Below are positions 16,236 to 25,033 of a DNA stretch of 64,000 nt, piece by piece. Where the stretch lies: assembly GCF_014650695.1 (NCBI RefSeq), contig NZ_BMVL01000007.1, positions 226,810 to 290,809 of the forward strand. Reading direction: 5' to 3'. Every line of letters starts with the position of its first letter. Positions within the stretch are counted from its first letter, which is position 1. The translations under genes and the position numbers were made by a program. Under the pieces are notes generated by a model. It did no database searches. It was given only the letters and a program-made list of their open reading frames with translations, and was not told the origin of the DNA. The DNA comes from Streptomyces avidinii. GTDB lineage: Bacteria > Actinomycetota > Actinomycetes > Streptomycetales > Streptomycetaceae.

Positions 16236-17285
16236 GTGATCACTTCGCCGCCACGAAGCAACACGCCGGACGACGCAACGGAGCGCACTGGTCGGGACGG
16301 GCACCCCACGCGCCCCGCACACCGCCGCGGCCCCGACGCCTCGCCGTACGTCGACCTCACCCGCGCCGAATGGAGCGCCCTGCGGGAGCGGACCCCGCTG
16401 CCGCTGACCGCCGACGAGGTGGAGCAGCTGCGCGGCCTCGGCGACGTCATCGACCTCGACGAGGTCCGCGACGTCTACCTGCCGCTCTCCCGGCTCCTGA
16501 ACCTCTACGTGGGCGCCACCAGCAACCTGCGCGGCACCCTCAACACCTTCCTCGGCGACGCGGGCAACGGGCACGGCGCCCAGCAGGGCACCCCCTTCGT
16601 CATAGGCGTCGCCGGTTCGGTCGCCGTGGGCAAGTCCACCGTGGCCCGCCTGCTCCAGGCCCTGCTCGCCCGCTGGCCCGAGCACCCACGCGTGGAGCTG
16701 GTGACCACCGACGGGTTCCTCTACCCGATGAAGGAGCTCCAGCGGCGCGGGCTCACCTCCCGCAAGGGCTTTCCGGAGTCCTACGACCGGCGGGCGCTCA
16801 CCCGCTTCGTCGCCGACATCAAGGCCGGCAAGGACGAGGTGCGGGCCCCGGTCTACTCGCACCTGATCTACGACATCGTGCCCGGCGAGGAGCTCGTCGT
16901 CCGCCGCCCGGACATCCTCATCGTCGAGGGCCTCAACGTGCTCCAGCCGGCCCTCCCCGGCACCGACGGCCGCACCCGCGTCGCCCTCGCCGACTACTTC
17001 GACTTCAGCGTGTACGTGGACGCGCGCCCCGAGGACATCGAGCGCTGGTACCTGGGCCGCTTCCGGAAGCTGCGCGCGACCGCCTTCCAGAACCCCTTCT
17101 CCTACTTCCGCAAGTACACCCAGGTCTCCGAGGAGGAGGCGATGGAGTACGCGCAGACGATGTGGCGGACGATCAACCGGCCCAACCTGCTGGAGAACGT
17201 GGCGCCCACCCGCGGCCGGGCCACCCTCGTCGTCCGCAAGGGCCCGGACCACAAAGTCCAGAAGCTGAGTCTCCGCAAGCTCTAG
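16236..17285 (+). CDS. coaA: Pantothenate kinase, type I
   Basis: This 349-residue kinase catalyses the first step of CoA synthesis (pantothenate phosphorylation). Walker A reads GVAGSVAVGKSTVARLLQ. LVTTDGFLYP (catalytic Asp), KGFPESYDRRAL and ILIVEGLNVLQ are type I signatures, and the C-terminus is RTINRPNLLENVAPTRGRATLV. An unconserved N-terminal stretch of about 40 residues precedes the domain. GTG 16236 is favoured by its -10-like context. The next gene, a DUF389 protein, starts 34 nt later with its own promoter-like box. Confidence 0.95.
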   Translation: MITSPPRSNTPDDATERTGRDGHPTRPAHRRGPDASPYVDLTRAEWSALRERTPLPLTADEVEQLRGLGDVIDLDEVRDVYLPLSRLLNLYVGATSNLRGTLNTFLGDAGNGHGAQQGTPFVIGVAGSVAVGKSTVARLLQALLARWPEHPRVELVTTDGFLYPMKELQRRGLTSRKGFPESYDRRALTRFVADIKAGKDEVRAPVYSHLIYDIVPGEELVVRRPDILIVEGLNVLQPALPGTDGRTRVALADYFDFSVYVDARPEDIERWYLGRFRKLRATAFQNPFSYFRKYTQVSEEEAMEYAQTMWRTINRPNLLENVAPTRGRATLVVRKGPDHKVQKLSLRKL

Positions 17286-17307
17286 GAGCCGTCCGGCCAC
17301 CGGTCGC

Positions 17308-17313
17308 TAGGGT
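17308..17313 (+). promoter_or_regulatory. Candidate -10 box for leaderless DUF389 gene
   Basis: TAGGGT (TANNNT) lies 6 nt before ATG 17320, with no ribosome site; the same hexamer precedes rfbA. Confidence 0.5.
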
Positions 17314-17319
17314 GCGGGC

Positions 17320-18291
17320 ATGCTGCATCTGCGGATGATCACCCCGCATCACCTCACCGAGCAGGTCGTGACGCTGATCGACCGGACGGTCGGGACCACC
17401 CACGTGGTGGTGCTGAAGGATGCCGCCCGCGACCCCGAGGGCGATCTCGTCCTGTGCGACGTCGCCCGCGAGGCCGCGGACGAACTGCTGCAGGCGATGC
17501 GCGGGCTCGGTATCGACGAGACCGGTTCCATCGCCGTGGAGAACATCGACCTGTCGATCTCCCGGCGCGCCGAGGACGCCGAGGAGGAGGCTCCGGGCGA
17601 GGCCGCCGACGCGGTGGTCTGGGAACAGCTCGCCGAGTCGACGCACGAGGAGTCCACCCTCACCATCACCTACGCCGCCTTCATGATCATCGCGACGATG
17701 ATCGCGGCCTGCGGCGTGGTCCTGGACAACGCGGTCCTGATCGTGGGCGCCATGGCTGTCGGCCCGGAATTCGGCCCGCTCGCCGGCATCTGCACCGGCC
17801 TGGTGCAGCGCCGGCGCAGGCTCGCCGGGCGCTCGCTCGTCGCGCTCGTGGTCGGCTTCGCAGCGGCGATCGTGGCGACGACGCTCTTCAGTCTGGTGAT
17901 GGACGGGCTCGGCCTGTTCCACGAGGACATGCTGGAGAACCCCCGGCCGAACACCAGCTTCATCTGGCAGCCCGACCCGTTCTCCTTCGTCGTGGCGATG
18001 CTCGCCGGGGTGGCCGGCATGCTGTCGCTGACCTCGGCGAAGGCCGGCGCCCTGGTGGGCGTGGCGATCTCCGTGACCACCGTCCCGGCGGGCGCCAATG
18101 CCGCGGTGGCCCTCAGCTACGGCGACTTCTCCCAGATGTGGGGCTCGGCCGTCCAGCTGGCGCTGAACCTGGGCGGCATCATCCTCGCCGGGACGCTCAC
18201 CCTCATCTGCTGGAAACTACTGTGGCGCACCCAGGAGAGCCGGATGATCCGGAAACCGGGTGCGCCACGCAGGCCGGGCAGCGGCCTCTAG
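17320..18291 (+). CDS. DUF389 integral membrane protein
   Basis: The 323-residue protein has a soluble N-terminal domain of about 110 residues (MLHLRMITPHHLTEQVVTLI...), then five or six membrane helices. Family features are LTITYAAFMIIATMIAACGVVLDNAVLIVGAMAVGPEFGPLAG, here described by its key GAMxxxPxxGPL pattern, and the later SLTSAKAGALVGVAISVTTVPAG. Function is unknown throughout the family. It lies 34 nt after coaA, but a TAGGGT box at the start codon suggests separate transcription. A hairpin follows at 18301. Confidence 0.85.
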   Translation: MLHLRMITPHHLTEQVVTLIDRTVGTTHVVVLKDAARDPEGDLVLCDVAREAADELLQAMRGLGIDETGSIAVENIDLSISRRAEDAEEEAPGEAADAVVWEQLAESTHEESTLTITYAAFMIIATMIAACGVVLDNAVLIVGAMAVGPEFGPLAGICTGLVQRRRRLAGRSLVALVVGFAAAIVATTLFSLVMDGLGLFHEDMLENPRPNTSFIWQPDPFSFVVAMLAGVAGMLSLTSAKAGALVGVAISVTTVPAGANAAVALSYGDFSQMWGSAVQLALNLGGIILAGTLTLICWKLLWRTQESRMIRKPGAPRRPGSGL

Positions 18292-18300
18292 AAGACCTGG

Positions 18301-18322
18301 GACGGCCTGGGCCGTCTCTTTC
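18301..18322 (+). terminator. Intrinsic terminator after DUF389 gene
   Basis: GACGGCCTGGGCCGTC forms a tight 7-bp stem, followed by TCTTTC; it lies between converging genes. Confidence 0.65.
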
Positions 18323-18353
18323 GGATCTGGTCGGCCGAGCCCGCGGCGTCCGC

Positions 18354-19712
18354 CTAGCCCAGAGCGGACTTCACTACGTCCGCGAGCCGGCCGGCGACCG
18401 AGCGGGCCTGCTCGATGTCCGCGGCCTCGACCATCACCCGTACGAGCGGCTCCGTACCGGACGGACGCAGCAGCACCCGCCCGGTGGTGCCCAGCTCGCG
18501 CTCGGCGTCGGCCACCGCCGCGGCGAGCTCGGCGGAGGTGGTCACGCGGGACTTGTCCACGTCGGGAACGTTGATCAGGACCTGCGGCAGTCGCTGCATG
18601 ACGCCCGCCAGCTCGGCGAGGGACTTGCCGGTGGCCGCGACGCGGGCCGCCAGCAGCAGGCCGGTCAGCGTGCCGTCGCCCGTCGTCGCGTGATCGAGGA
18701 TGATCACGTGGCCGGACTGCTCGCCGCCGAGCGCGTAGCCGTGCTCCTTCATCGACTCCAGCACGTAGCGGTCGCCGACCCCGGTCTGCACGACCTGGAT
18801 GCCCTCGGACTCCATGGCCAGCTTGAAGCCCAGGTTGGACATCACGGTGCCGACCACGGTGTTCTCGCGCAGCTGGCCGGCCTCGCGCATGGCCAGTGTC
18901 AGCACCGCGAGGATCTGGTCGCCGTCGACCTCCGCGCCGGAGCCGTCCACGGCCAGGCAGCGGTCCGCGTCGCCGTCGTGCGCGATGCCGAAGTCGGCGC
19001 CGTGCTCGACCACGGCGGCCTTGAGCAGGCCGAGGTGGGTGGAGCCGCACCCGTCGTTGATGTTGAGGCCGTCGGGCTCGGCGCCGATCGTGATGATCTC
19101 CGCGCCGGCCCGGGTGAAGGCCTCGGGCGAGACGTACGCGGCCGCGCCGTGCGCCTCGTCCAGGACGACCTTCAGGCCTTCGAGGCGGTTGGGGAGGACC
19201 CCGATGAGGTGGGCGACGTACTTGTCGAAGCCCTCGGTGTAGTCGGAGACGCGGCCGACGCCGGATCCGGTGGGCCGGTCCCACGGGGCGCCGGTGCGGT
19301 GCTGCTCGTAGGTCGACTCGATGCGGTCCTCCAGCTCGTCGGCGAGCTTGTGGCCGCCGCGCGCGAAGAACTTGATGCCGTTGTCGGGCATGGCGTTGTG
19401 GCTGGCGGAGAGCATCACGCCGAGGTCGGCGCCCAGCGCACCGGTGAGATACGCCACCGCCGGGGTGGGCAGCACACCGACGCGCAGGACGTCCACGCCC
19501 GCGCTCGCGAGGCCCGCCACGACCGCGGCCTCCAGGAATTCGCCGGAGGCACGGGGGTCCCGGCCGACCACGGCCGTCGCCCGGTGGCCCTCGAAGGTGC
19601 CCGCCTCGGCAAGTACGTGGGCTGCCGCCACGGAGAGGCCGAGCGCGAGCTCCGCCGTCAGATCCGCGTTGGCAACGCCGCGTACACCGTCCGTCCCGAA
19701 GAGTCGTCCCAC
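18354..19712 (-). CDS. glmM: Phosphoglucosamine mutase
   Basis: This 452-residue alpha-D-phosphohexomutase converts glucosamine-6-P to glucosamine-1-P for UDP-GlcNAc. The start MGRLFGTDGVRG, phosphoserine loop MLSASHNAMPDNGIKFF, metal loop HDGDADRCLAVD, sugar loop LGGEQSGHVI and phosphate loop RPSGTEPLVRVMVE are all present. GTG 19712 follows GGGAGGACAACA. It is downstream of rplM-rpsI, the conserved actinobacterial order, but a strong terminator separates it from rpsI. Confidence 0.98.
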   Translation of the reverse strand: MGRLFGTDGVRGVANADLTAELALGLSVAAAHVLAEAGTFEGHRATAVVGRDPRASGEFLEAAVVAGLASAGVDVLRVGVLPTPAVAYLTGALGADLGVMLSASHNAMPDNGIKFFARGGHKLADELEDRIESTYEQHRTGAPWDRPTGSGVGRVSDYTEGFDKYVAHLIGVLPNRLEGLKVVLDEAHGAAAYVSPEAFTRAGAEIITIGAEPDGLNINDGCGSTHLGLLKAAVVEHGADFGIAHDGDADRCLAVDGSGAEVDGDQILAVLTLAMREAGQLRENTVVGTVMSNLGFKLAMESEGIQVVQTGVGDRYVLESMKEHGYALGGEQSGHVIILDHATTGDGTLTGLLLAARVAATGKSLAELAGVMQRLPQVLINVPDVDKSRVTTSAELAAAVADAERELGTTGRVLLRPSGTEPLVRVMVEAADIEQARSVAGRLADVVKSALG

Positions 19713-19784
19713 TGTTGTCCTCCCGAGTTTCCGCTTCGCGTATGACCGCTTGTGACAGGTATTTGCCGCTTGTGGCGGTAAACG

Positions 19785-19823
19785 AACCGCCCCGACAGCA
19801 CAGAGAGTGCTGCCGGGGCGGTT
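19785..19823 (-). terminator. Strong terminator after rpsI
   Basis: A 17-bp stem (AACCGCCCCGACAGCAC against GTGCTGCCGGGGCGGTT, one mismatch) with a 5-nt loop lies 25 nt past the rpsI stop. Confidence 0.8.
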
Positions 19824-19847
19824 TCGTTGCAGAACAGCAGGCGCAGA

Positions 19848-20366
19848 TTAACGCTTGCTGTACTGCGGAGCCTTACGGGCCTTCTTGAGACCGGCCTTCT
19901 TGCGCTCGACCGCACGGTCGTCGCGGGAAAGGAAGCCGGCCTTCTTCAGCGCCGGGCGGTTGTTGTCCACGTCCGCCTCGTTCAGCGCACGGGCCACGCC
20001 GAGGCGCAGGGCGCCGGCCTGGCCGGACACGCCGCCACCCGAGATGCGGGCGATGACGTCGTAGCGGCCGTCGAGCTCGAGGAGCTTGAAGGGCTCGTTG
20101 ACTTCCTGCTGGTGCACCTTGTTGGGGAAGTAGTCCTCAAGGGTGCGACCGTTGATCTTCCACTTGCCGGTGCCCGGAACGATCCGGACGCGGGCGATGG
20201 CGTTCTTGCGACGGCCCAGGCCGGCGGCCGGCTGGGGGTCGCCGAAGCGACCGGCAAGGGACTCGGAGGTGTAGTCGCCCTCGACGGCAACCTCAGACTC
20301 GCTGGTGTACTCCTCGACGTTGCCCTCGAACTCTTCGACGGTCGTCTCGGCGGTGGTCTCGGCCAC
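19848..20366 (-). CDS. rpsI: Ribosomal protein S9
   Basis: The 172-residue protein binds the 30S head, and its C-terminal tail (LKKARKAPQYSKR) reaches the P site. The core begins at LGRRKNAIARVRIVPGTG. The first 48 residues form an acidic extension (TTAETTVEEFEGNVEEYTSE) typical of actinobacterial S9 and absent from E. coli. GTG 20366 has GAGGAG. It is co-transcribed with rplM, 42 nt upstream. Confidence 0.98.
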   Translation of the reverse strand: MAETTAETTVEEFEGNVEEYTSESEVAVEGDYTSESLAGRFGDPQPAAGLGRRKNAIARVRIVPGTGKWKINGRTLEDYFPNKVHQQEVNEPFKLLELDGRYDVIARISGGGVSGQAGALRLGVARALNEADVDNNRPALKKAGFLSRDDRAVERKKAGLKKARKAPQYSKR

Positions 20367-20408
20367 GATGCTCCTCAGAATTTTCTACGTCTTAGGGGGT
20401 GGCCGGAA

Positions 20409-20852
20409 CTACTGCGCGACCTGGGTGATCTCGAACGGCACCGGCTGCTGGGCAGCGTGGGGGTGCTGGTCGCCCGAGTAGACCTTCAGCTTCGAGAGCA
20501 TCTGACGGCCCAGGGTGTTCTTGGGGAGCATGCCCTTGATGGCCTTCTCGACGGCCTTCTCCGGGTTGTTCGCCAGGAGGTCGTCGTAGCGCACCGAGCG
20601 GAGACCACCCGGGTAGCCGGAGTGGCGGTACGCCATCTTCTGCGACGCCTTGTTGCCGGACAGGTGAACCTTGTCGGCGTTGACGATGATGACGAAGTCG
20701 CCCATGTCCATGTGGGGGGCGTAAGTCGGCTTGTGCTTACCCCGCAGGAGGGCAGCGGCCTGGGTCGCCAGACGGCCGAGGACAACGTCCTGGGCGTCGA
20801 TGACGAGCCACTGGCGCGAGATGTCGCCGGGCTTGGGGCTGAACGTACGCAC
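20409..20852 (-). CDS. rplM: Ribosomal protein L13
   Basis: The 147-residue early 50S assembly protein starts VRTFSPKPGDISRQWLVIDA from GTG 20852. LGRLATQAAALLRGKHKPTY, YRHSGYPGGLRS and GMLPKNTLGRQML are characteristic. A leader of about 200 nt precedes it, starting from a TTGACC promoter and containing a stable hairpin. It pairs with rpsI in a two-gene operon. Confidence 0.98.
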   Translation of the reverse strand: MRTFSPKPGDISRQWLVIDAQDVVLGRLATQAAALLRGKHKPTYAPHMDMGDFVIIVNADKVHLSGNKASQKMAYRHSGYPGGLRSVRYDDLLANNPEKAVEKAIKGMLPKNTLGRQMLSKLKVYSGDQHPHAAQQPVPFEITQVAQ

Positions 20853-20949
20853 GCGTATGCCTTCGCTTCTTCAGTGGTGGTATCCCAAGGGCGCAAGCCC
20901 CACGGGAAGGTCCTGACAGGGTCACCACGGACGATCACGACAGCCCTCA

Positions 20950-20977
20950 TTCGCAACGGGGACGCAACCCGTGCGAA
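20950..20977 (-). promoter_or_regulatory. Leader hairpin upstream of rplM
   Basis: On the minus strand TTCGCACGGG and CCCGTTGCGAA pair over 10 bp with one bulge and a 7-nt loop. It lies about 100 nt before the rplM start, inside the inferred leader, and has no U-tract; a regulatory RNA or protein-binding structure is possible. Confidence 0.45.
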
Positions 20978-21056
20978 CTGCTGGTCATCGGTCCGGTGGA
21001 CCGGCGCAAGGCCTTTCACGTGAGAATGAGAAAGCCAATACGCATAACAAACCAGC

Positions 21057-21086
21057 AGGATACCCAAGCAGACCCGTACGGGTCAA
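21057..21086 (-). promoter_or_regulatory. Candidate rplM-rpsI promoter
   Basis: TTGACC, an 18-nt spacer and TATCCT on the minus strand; the -35 is preceded by TT. The predicted start near 21050 gives a leader of about 200 nt. The same -35 hexamer serves the S10 and str operons. Confidence 0.65.
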
Positions 21087-22378
21087 AACGCGGTCCGCGC
21101 TGCCGATTCTGCTGGCGTCGCGGCGCACTCCGGTTCGGTCCTGGGTGGGGACCCCGCAGTTGTTACGGGCCCAAGAGTAACCCGCCGGGAGCGCAGCGCA
21201 CGACGCGCCAGCACAATCGCGAGCCCGCACAGGGTGGCGCAGTCCTTGAAGGCGCGCCGTTTGTGGGCCAGCTCCGACGGCCACGGGATCAGCACCACCT
21301 GGGGCGTCAGGGCCAGCCAGAACCAGGGCGAGCGGGGCATCGAGCCGGGCCGCACCCCCGAGGCCAGCAGCAGCGGCAGCACCACCAGGAGGTAGTGGTC
21401 GAAGGAGGGACGGGAGACCAGGAATGCGGCGAGCATCACCATGCAGGCCGTCTCCACCAGCCGCAGCTGCCCCTGGTCACCCCCCTCGCCTTCGGCGGAA
21501 TCCGGCCGCCGCCAGCGCCGCCACGCGCCCCACAGCCCGGCACCGGCACCCGCGAAGGCCACCGCCACCGCCACCGACTCCGGGACCCCCAGCCGCGGCA
21601 GCACGGCGATCGGCGAGGCGTCCCACGGCAGGGCGTAGGAGTCCTGCCCCTGCAGCAGGAACGGCAGCGTCTTGGTGAAGAACAGCGACGGGCTCGGCAT
21701 CATCAGCGCCCCGGCGAGGGAGACCCCCACCGGTACCAGCACGGCCACGGCCAGCCCCCGCCACTGCCGGGCCAGCAGGAACAGCAGCCCGATCGGCACC
21801 AGCATCGGCTTGCAGGCGATCGCCAGCCCGATCACCAGCCCGGCCGCACCCCACGAACGCCGGTGCGCGAGCAACAGGGCCACCGGCAGCGCGGCCGCCG
21901 AGATCGCCGTCCAGTTGCCGATCAGCACGAGGTTCACGTACGGCTTGTAGACGAGGGCGAAGACCGCCAGCCCGCAGACCGCGAACCGCGAGCGCAGTGG
22001 CACCGAGAACAGCCGCAGCGCGGCCAGCCAGCCGATGCCCAGCAGCCCCGACATCCCGACCGGCAGCACCCACCGCAGCACCGTCTGCGGCAGCAGCGCC
22101 TCCGGAACCGCCATGATCACGGCACTGGGCAGGTAGAGGAACCGCTTGTCCTCGTACGGGGACCCGCCGGCCAGCAGCGTCTCTGCGGCCTTGACCACGA
22201 AGGCGTTGTCCGAGCCCCAGTTCTCCCGCAGGCTCGTGGAGACCGCGATCCCGAGGAGCACCGCGAGCGAGGCGAACTGCCAGAACCGGGAGGCCGGCCG
22301 CATCAGCCAGTCGACCAGCCGGTTCCCGGACGTCTGGTTCTCCCACTTCATCAGCCAGATGCTCGGCCGCAGCCCCAC
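21083..22378 (-). CDS. GT87 / DUF2029-type polyprenol-phosphate glycosyltransferase-like membrane protein
   Basis: The 431-residue protein has about ten predicted membrane segments. The first extracytoplasmic loop contains SLRENWGSDNAFVVKAAETLLAGGSPYED, with the acidic residues characteristic of GT-C enzymes. YKPYVNLVLIGNWTAISAAALPV and ACKPMLVPIGLLFL resemble actinobacterial alpha-mannosyltransferases of family GT87. It would use a polyprenol-phosphate sugar outside the membrane. GTG 22378 follows GAGGGG. Its stop lies 3 nt before the rplM -35 box, so readthrough into rplM is possible. The acceptor is unknown. Confidence 0.75.
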   Translation of the reverse strand: MGLRPSIWLMKWENQTSGNRLVDWLMRPASRFWQFASLAVLLGIAVSTSLRENWGSDNAFVVKAAETLLAGGSPYEDKRFLYLPSAVIMAVPEALLPQTVLRWVLPVGMSGLLGIGWLAALRLFSVPLRSRFAVCGLAVFALVYKPYVNLVLIGNWTAISAAALPVALLLAHRRSWGAAGLVIGLAIACKPMLVPIGLLFLLARQWRGLAVAVLVPVGVSLAGALMMPSPSLFFTKTLPFLLQGQDSYALPWDASPIAVLPRLGVPESVAVAVAFAGAGAGLWGAWRRWRRPDSAEGEGGDQGQLRLVETACMVMLAAFLVSRPSFDHYLLVVLPLLLASGVRPGSMPRSPWFWLALTPQVVLIPWPSELAHKRRAFKDCATLCGLAIVLARRALRSRRVTLGPVTTAGSPPRTEPECAATPAESAARTAF

Positions 22379-22420
22379 GACGCCTGCCCCTCACTCCACA
22401 GAGGGGGTGACGGTCTCCCC

Positions 22421-24040
22421 CTAGCGCTTGCGTTCGACTCTACGTTCGTCCCAGACGGGTTCCTGAGTCTCCCGCACAACACCGTCCGAACCGAAGACCA
22501 GGTAACGGTCAAATGTGCGCGAGAACCAGCGGTCGTGCGTGACGCACAGCACAGTGCCGTCGTAGGACTCCAGGCCGTCCTGGAGCGCCTCCGCGGACTC
22601 CAGGTCCAGGTTGTCCGTGGGCTCGTCCAGCAGCAGCGCCGTGGTGCCCGCCAGCTCCAGCAGCAGGATCTGGAAACGTGCCTGCTGGCCGCCCGAGAGC
22701 TTCTCGAAGGGCTGCTCGCCCTGGCGCTCCAGCTCGTAGCGGCGCAGGGCCCCCATCGCCTGGCCCAGGGACTTGGCCGCCTCCGTCCACAGGATGTCGA
22801 CGAGGGTGCGGCCGAAGAGCTCCGGGTGCGCGTGCGTCTGCGCGAAGTGGCCGGGAACCACCCGTGCGCCCAGCTTCCAGGTGCCCGTGTGCTTGACGTC
22901 CTCGCCCGCCAGCAGCCGCAGGAAGTGCGACTTGCCCGAGCCGTTCGAGCCGAGCACCGCGACCCGCTCCCCGTAGAAGACCTCCAGGGAGAACGGCTTC
23001 ATCAGCCCCGTGAGCTCCAGGTTCTCCACGGTCAGCGCCCGCACGCCGGTCCGGCCGCCCTTGAGCCGCATCTTGATGTCCTGCTCGCGCGGCGGCTCCG
23101 GCGGCGGGCCGGCCTCCTCGAACTTCTGGAAGCGGGTCTGCATCGCCCGGTAGCGCGAGGCCATGTCGGGGCTGGAGGCGGCCTGATTGCGCAGCCGCAG
23201 CACCAGGGCCCTCAGGCGGGCGTGCTCCTCGTCCCAGCGCCGCTTGAGCTCCTCGAAGCGCGCGAAGCGCTCCTTGCGGGCCTCGTGGTACGTCGCGAAG
23301 CCGGCGCCGTGCACCCACACGTCGCTGCCCGTCGGGCTCGCCTCCAGGCTGATGATCTTCTCCGCCGCTTGGGTGAGCAGTTCCCGGTCGTGGCTGACGA
23401 AGAGCACCGTCTTGCGGGTGGCCTTCAGCTGCTCCTCCAGCCAGCGCTTGCCCGGAACGTCGAGGTAGTTGTCCGGCTCGTCGAGCAGCAGCACCTCGTC
23501 GGGGCCGCGCAGCAGCGCCTCCAGCACGAGCCGCTTCTGCTCACCGCCCGACAGCGTGCGCACCTCGCGGAACTGCGCGGAGTCGTACGGGATGCCCAGC
23601 GCGGCCATGGTGCAGACGTCCCACAGGGTCTCCGCCTCGTAGCCCTGCACGTCGGCCCAGTCGCTGAGCGACTGGGCGTAGGCCATCTGCGCGGCCTCGT
23701 CGTCGACCGTGAGGATCAGCTGCTCGGCGTGGTCCACGGCCTTCGCGGCCTCCCGGATCCGCGGCTGGGCCACGGAGACCAGCAGGTCCCGTACGGTCGT
23801 CTCGTCGCGTACGGAGCCCACGAACTGCGACATCACGCCGAGCCCGCCGCTGATGGTGACCCCGCCGCCGTGCGGCTGGAGCTCTCCGGAGATCAGCTTG
23901 AGCAGGGTGGTCTTGCCGGCGCCGTTCGCCCCCACCAGGGCCGCCACCGCCCCCTCACCGACCCGGAAGGAAACGTCGGGGAGCAGGACCCGCCCGTCGG
24001 GAAGGTAGTACTCCAGGTGGCTGGCTTCGAGATGTCCCAT
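22421..24040 (-). CDS. ABC-F family ATPase
   Basis: The 539-residue protein has two fused ABC domains and no membrane segments. Domain 1 has Walker A VGANGAGKTTLLKLISG and signature LSGGEQKRLVLE with LLLDEPDNYLD. Domain 2 has LGSNGSGKSHFLRLL (His instead of Thr after Lys-Ser), LSGGQQARFQ and LLLDEPTDNLD. The charged inter-domain linker (about 250-330) is the part that contacts the ribosome in this family. It is probably a translation factor of the Uup/EttA/ARE group; drug resistance cannot be inferred. ATG 24040 is 7 nt from GACAAT, suggesting a leaderless transcript. Confidence 0.88.
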   Translation of the reverse strand: MGHLEASHLEYYLPDGRVLLPDVSFRVGEGAVAALVGANGAGKTTLLKLISGELQPHGGGVTISGGLGVMSQFVGSVRDETTVRDLLVSVAQPRIREAAKAVDHAEQLILTVDDEAAQMAYAQSLSDWADVQGYEAETLWDVCTMAALGIPYDSAQFREVRTLSGGEQKRLVLEALLRGPDEVLLLDEPDNYLDVPGKRWLEEQLKATRKTVLFVSHDRELLTQAAEKIISLEASPTGSDVWVHGAGFATYHEARKERFARFEELKRRWDEEHARLRALVLRLRNQAASSPDMASRYRAMQTRFQKFEEAGPPPEPPREQDIKMRLKGGRTGVRALTVENLELTGLMKPFSLEVFYGERVAVLGSNGSGKSHFLRLLAGEDVKHTGTWKLGARVVPGHFAQTHAHPELFGRTLVDILWTEAAKSLGQAMGALRRYELERQGEQPFEKLSGGQQARFQILLLELAGTTALLLDEPTDNLDLESAEALQDGLESYDGTVLCVTHDRWFSRTFDRYLVFGSDGVVRETQEPVWDERRVERKR

Positions 24041-24047
24041 GCCGCGC

Positions 24048-24053
24048 ATTGTC
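24048..24053 (-). promoter_or_regulatory. Candidate -10 box for leaderless ABC-F gene
   Basis: GACAAT on the minus strand ends 7 nt before ATG 24040; it is the third occurrence of this hexamer in this position in the window. Confidence 0.4.
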
Positions 24054-24082
24054 CAGGCCGCCCCCCGATCCGCCCAAACGGA

Positions 24083-24934
24083 TTAGCAGCAGCCCGCCCC
24101 CGGCAGGGTCCTCATGTTGCGCGCTTCCTTGCTGCGGGCGGCCAGCAGCTCGTCCGCCGGGTAGCCGACCTCCTCCAGGGTCAGCCCGTGCGGCTTGACC
24201 ACGTGCACCGAGGAGTCCCGTACGCCGGCCGCCAGCACCTTCCCGGGCCAGTCCGTGGGCCGGTGCCCGTCCCCGACGTGCAGCAGGGCGCCGACCAGCG
24301 AGCGGACCATGTTGTGGCAGAAGGCGTCGGCGCGGACGGTCGCGGTGATGATCCCGTCCTCCGCGCGCTCCCAGCCGAGCTGCTGGAGCGTACGGATGGT
24401 CGTGGCGCCCTCGCGCTTCTTGCAGTACGCGGCGAAGTCGTGCTCGCCGAGCAGCGGGGCGGCGGCCTCGTTCATGGCGTCGACGTCGAGCGGCCACTGG
24501 TGCCACAGCACGTGCCCGCGGCGCAGCGGGTCGACGCCGCCCTGGTGGTCGCCGACGCGGTACGCGTAGCGGCGCCAGACGGCCGAGAAGCGCGCGTTGA
24601 AGCCCTCGGGGGCCTCGGCGACCTTCCACACCCTTACGTCGTGGGGCAGCCGGCCCGCGAGGCGCCGCAGCAGCTTGTCGTGGTGCTCGGCCCATACCTC
24701 CTCGGCGAGGTCGAACTGCGCGACCTGACCGCGGGCGTGCACCCCCGCGTCGGTCCGCCCGGCCACGGTCAGCTCGACCGGCTCGGACAGCCTCATCACG
24801 GTCTGCAGGGCCGATTCCAGCTCGCCCTGGACGGTCCGCAGCACGCGCTGCTTCGCCCAGCCGGAGAAGTCCTTGCCGTCGTAGCTCAGGTCCAGCCGCA
24901 CCCGGACGTGCCCGGGCTCCACCTCGTCACTCAC
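24083..24934 (-). CDS. truA: tRNA pseudouridine(38-40) synthase TruA
   Basis: The 283-residue enzyme modifies U38-U40 in the anticodon arm. The catalytic Asp lies in VAGRTDAGVHARGQV. YDGKDFSGWAKQ, AFCHNMVRSLVGAL and FNARFSAVWRRYAYRV also match. GTG 24934 is chosen because AGAGG lies 9 nt upstream; an ATG at 24961 abuts the terminator. It follows rplQ, a common order, but a strong terminator intervenes. Confidence 0.96.
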   Translation of the reverse strand: MSDEVEPGHVRVRLDLSYDGKDFSGWAKQRVLRTVQGELESALQTVMRLSEPVELTVAGRTDAGVHARGQVAQFDLAEEVWAEHHDKLLRRLAGRLPHDVRVWKVAEAPEGFNARFSAVWRRYAYRVGDHQGGVDPLRRGHVLWHQWPLDVDAMNEAAAPLLGEHDFAAYCKKREGATTIRTLQQLGWERAEDGIITATVRADAFCHNMVRSLVGALLHVGDGHRPTDWPGKVLAAGVRDSSVHVVKPHGLTLEEVGYPADELLAARSKEARNMRTLPGAGCC

Positions 24935-24966
24935 GTGACCGATCCTCTCAGAATCACCCATATGCA

Positions 24967-25001
24967 GAACGGGCCCGCCCCGGAAGGGGGCGGGCCCGTT
25001 C
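24967..25001 (-). terminator. Terminator at the end of the ribosomal super-operon
   Basis: GAACGGGCCCGCCCC and GGGGCGGGCCCGTTC form a perfect 15-bp stem, 33 nt past the rplQ stop. Confidence 0.85.
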
Positions 25002-25033
25002 AGAGCCGTTCAAGCAAGCGTGATCCCGGGGGA

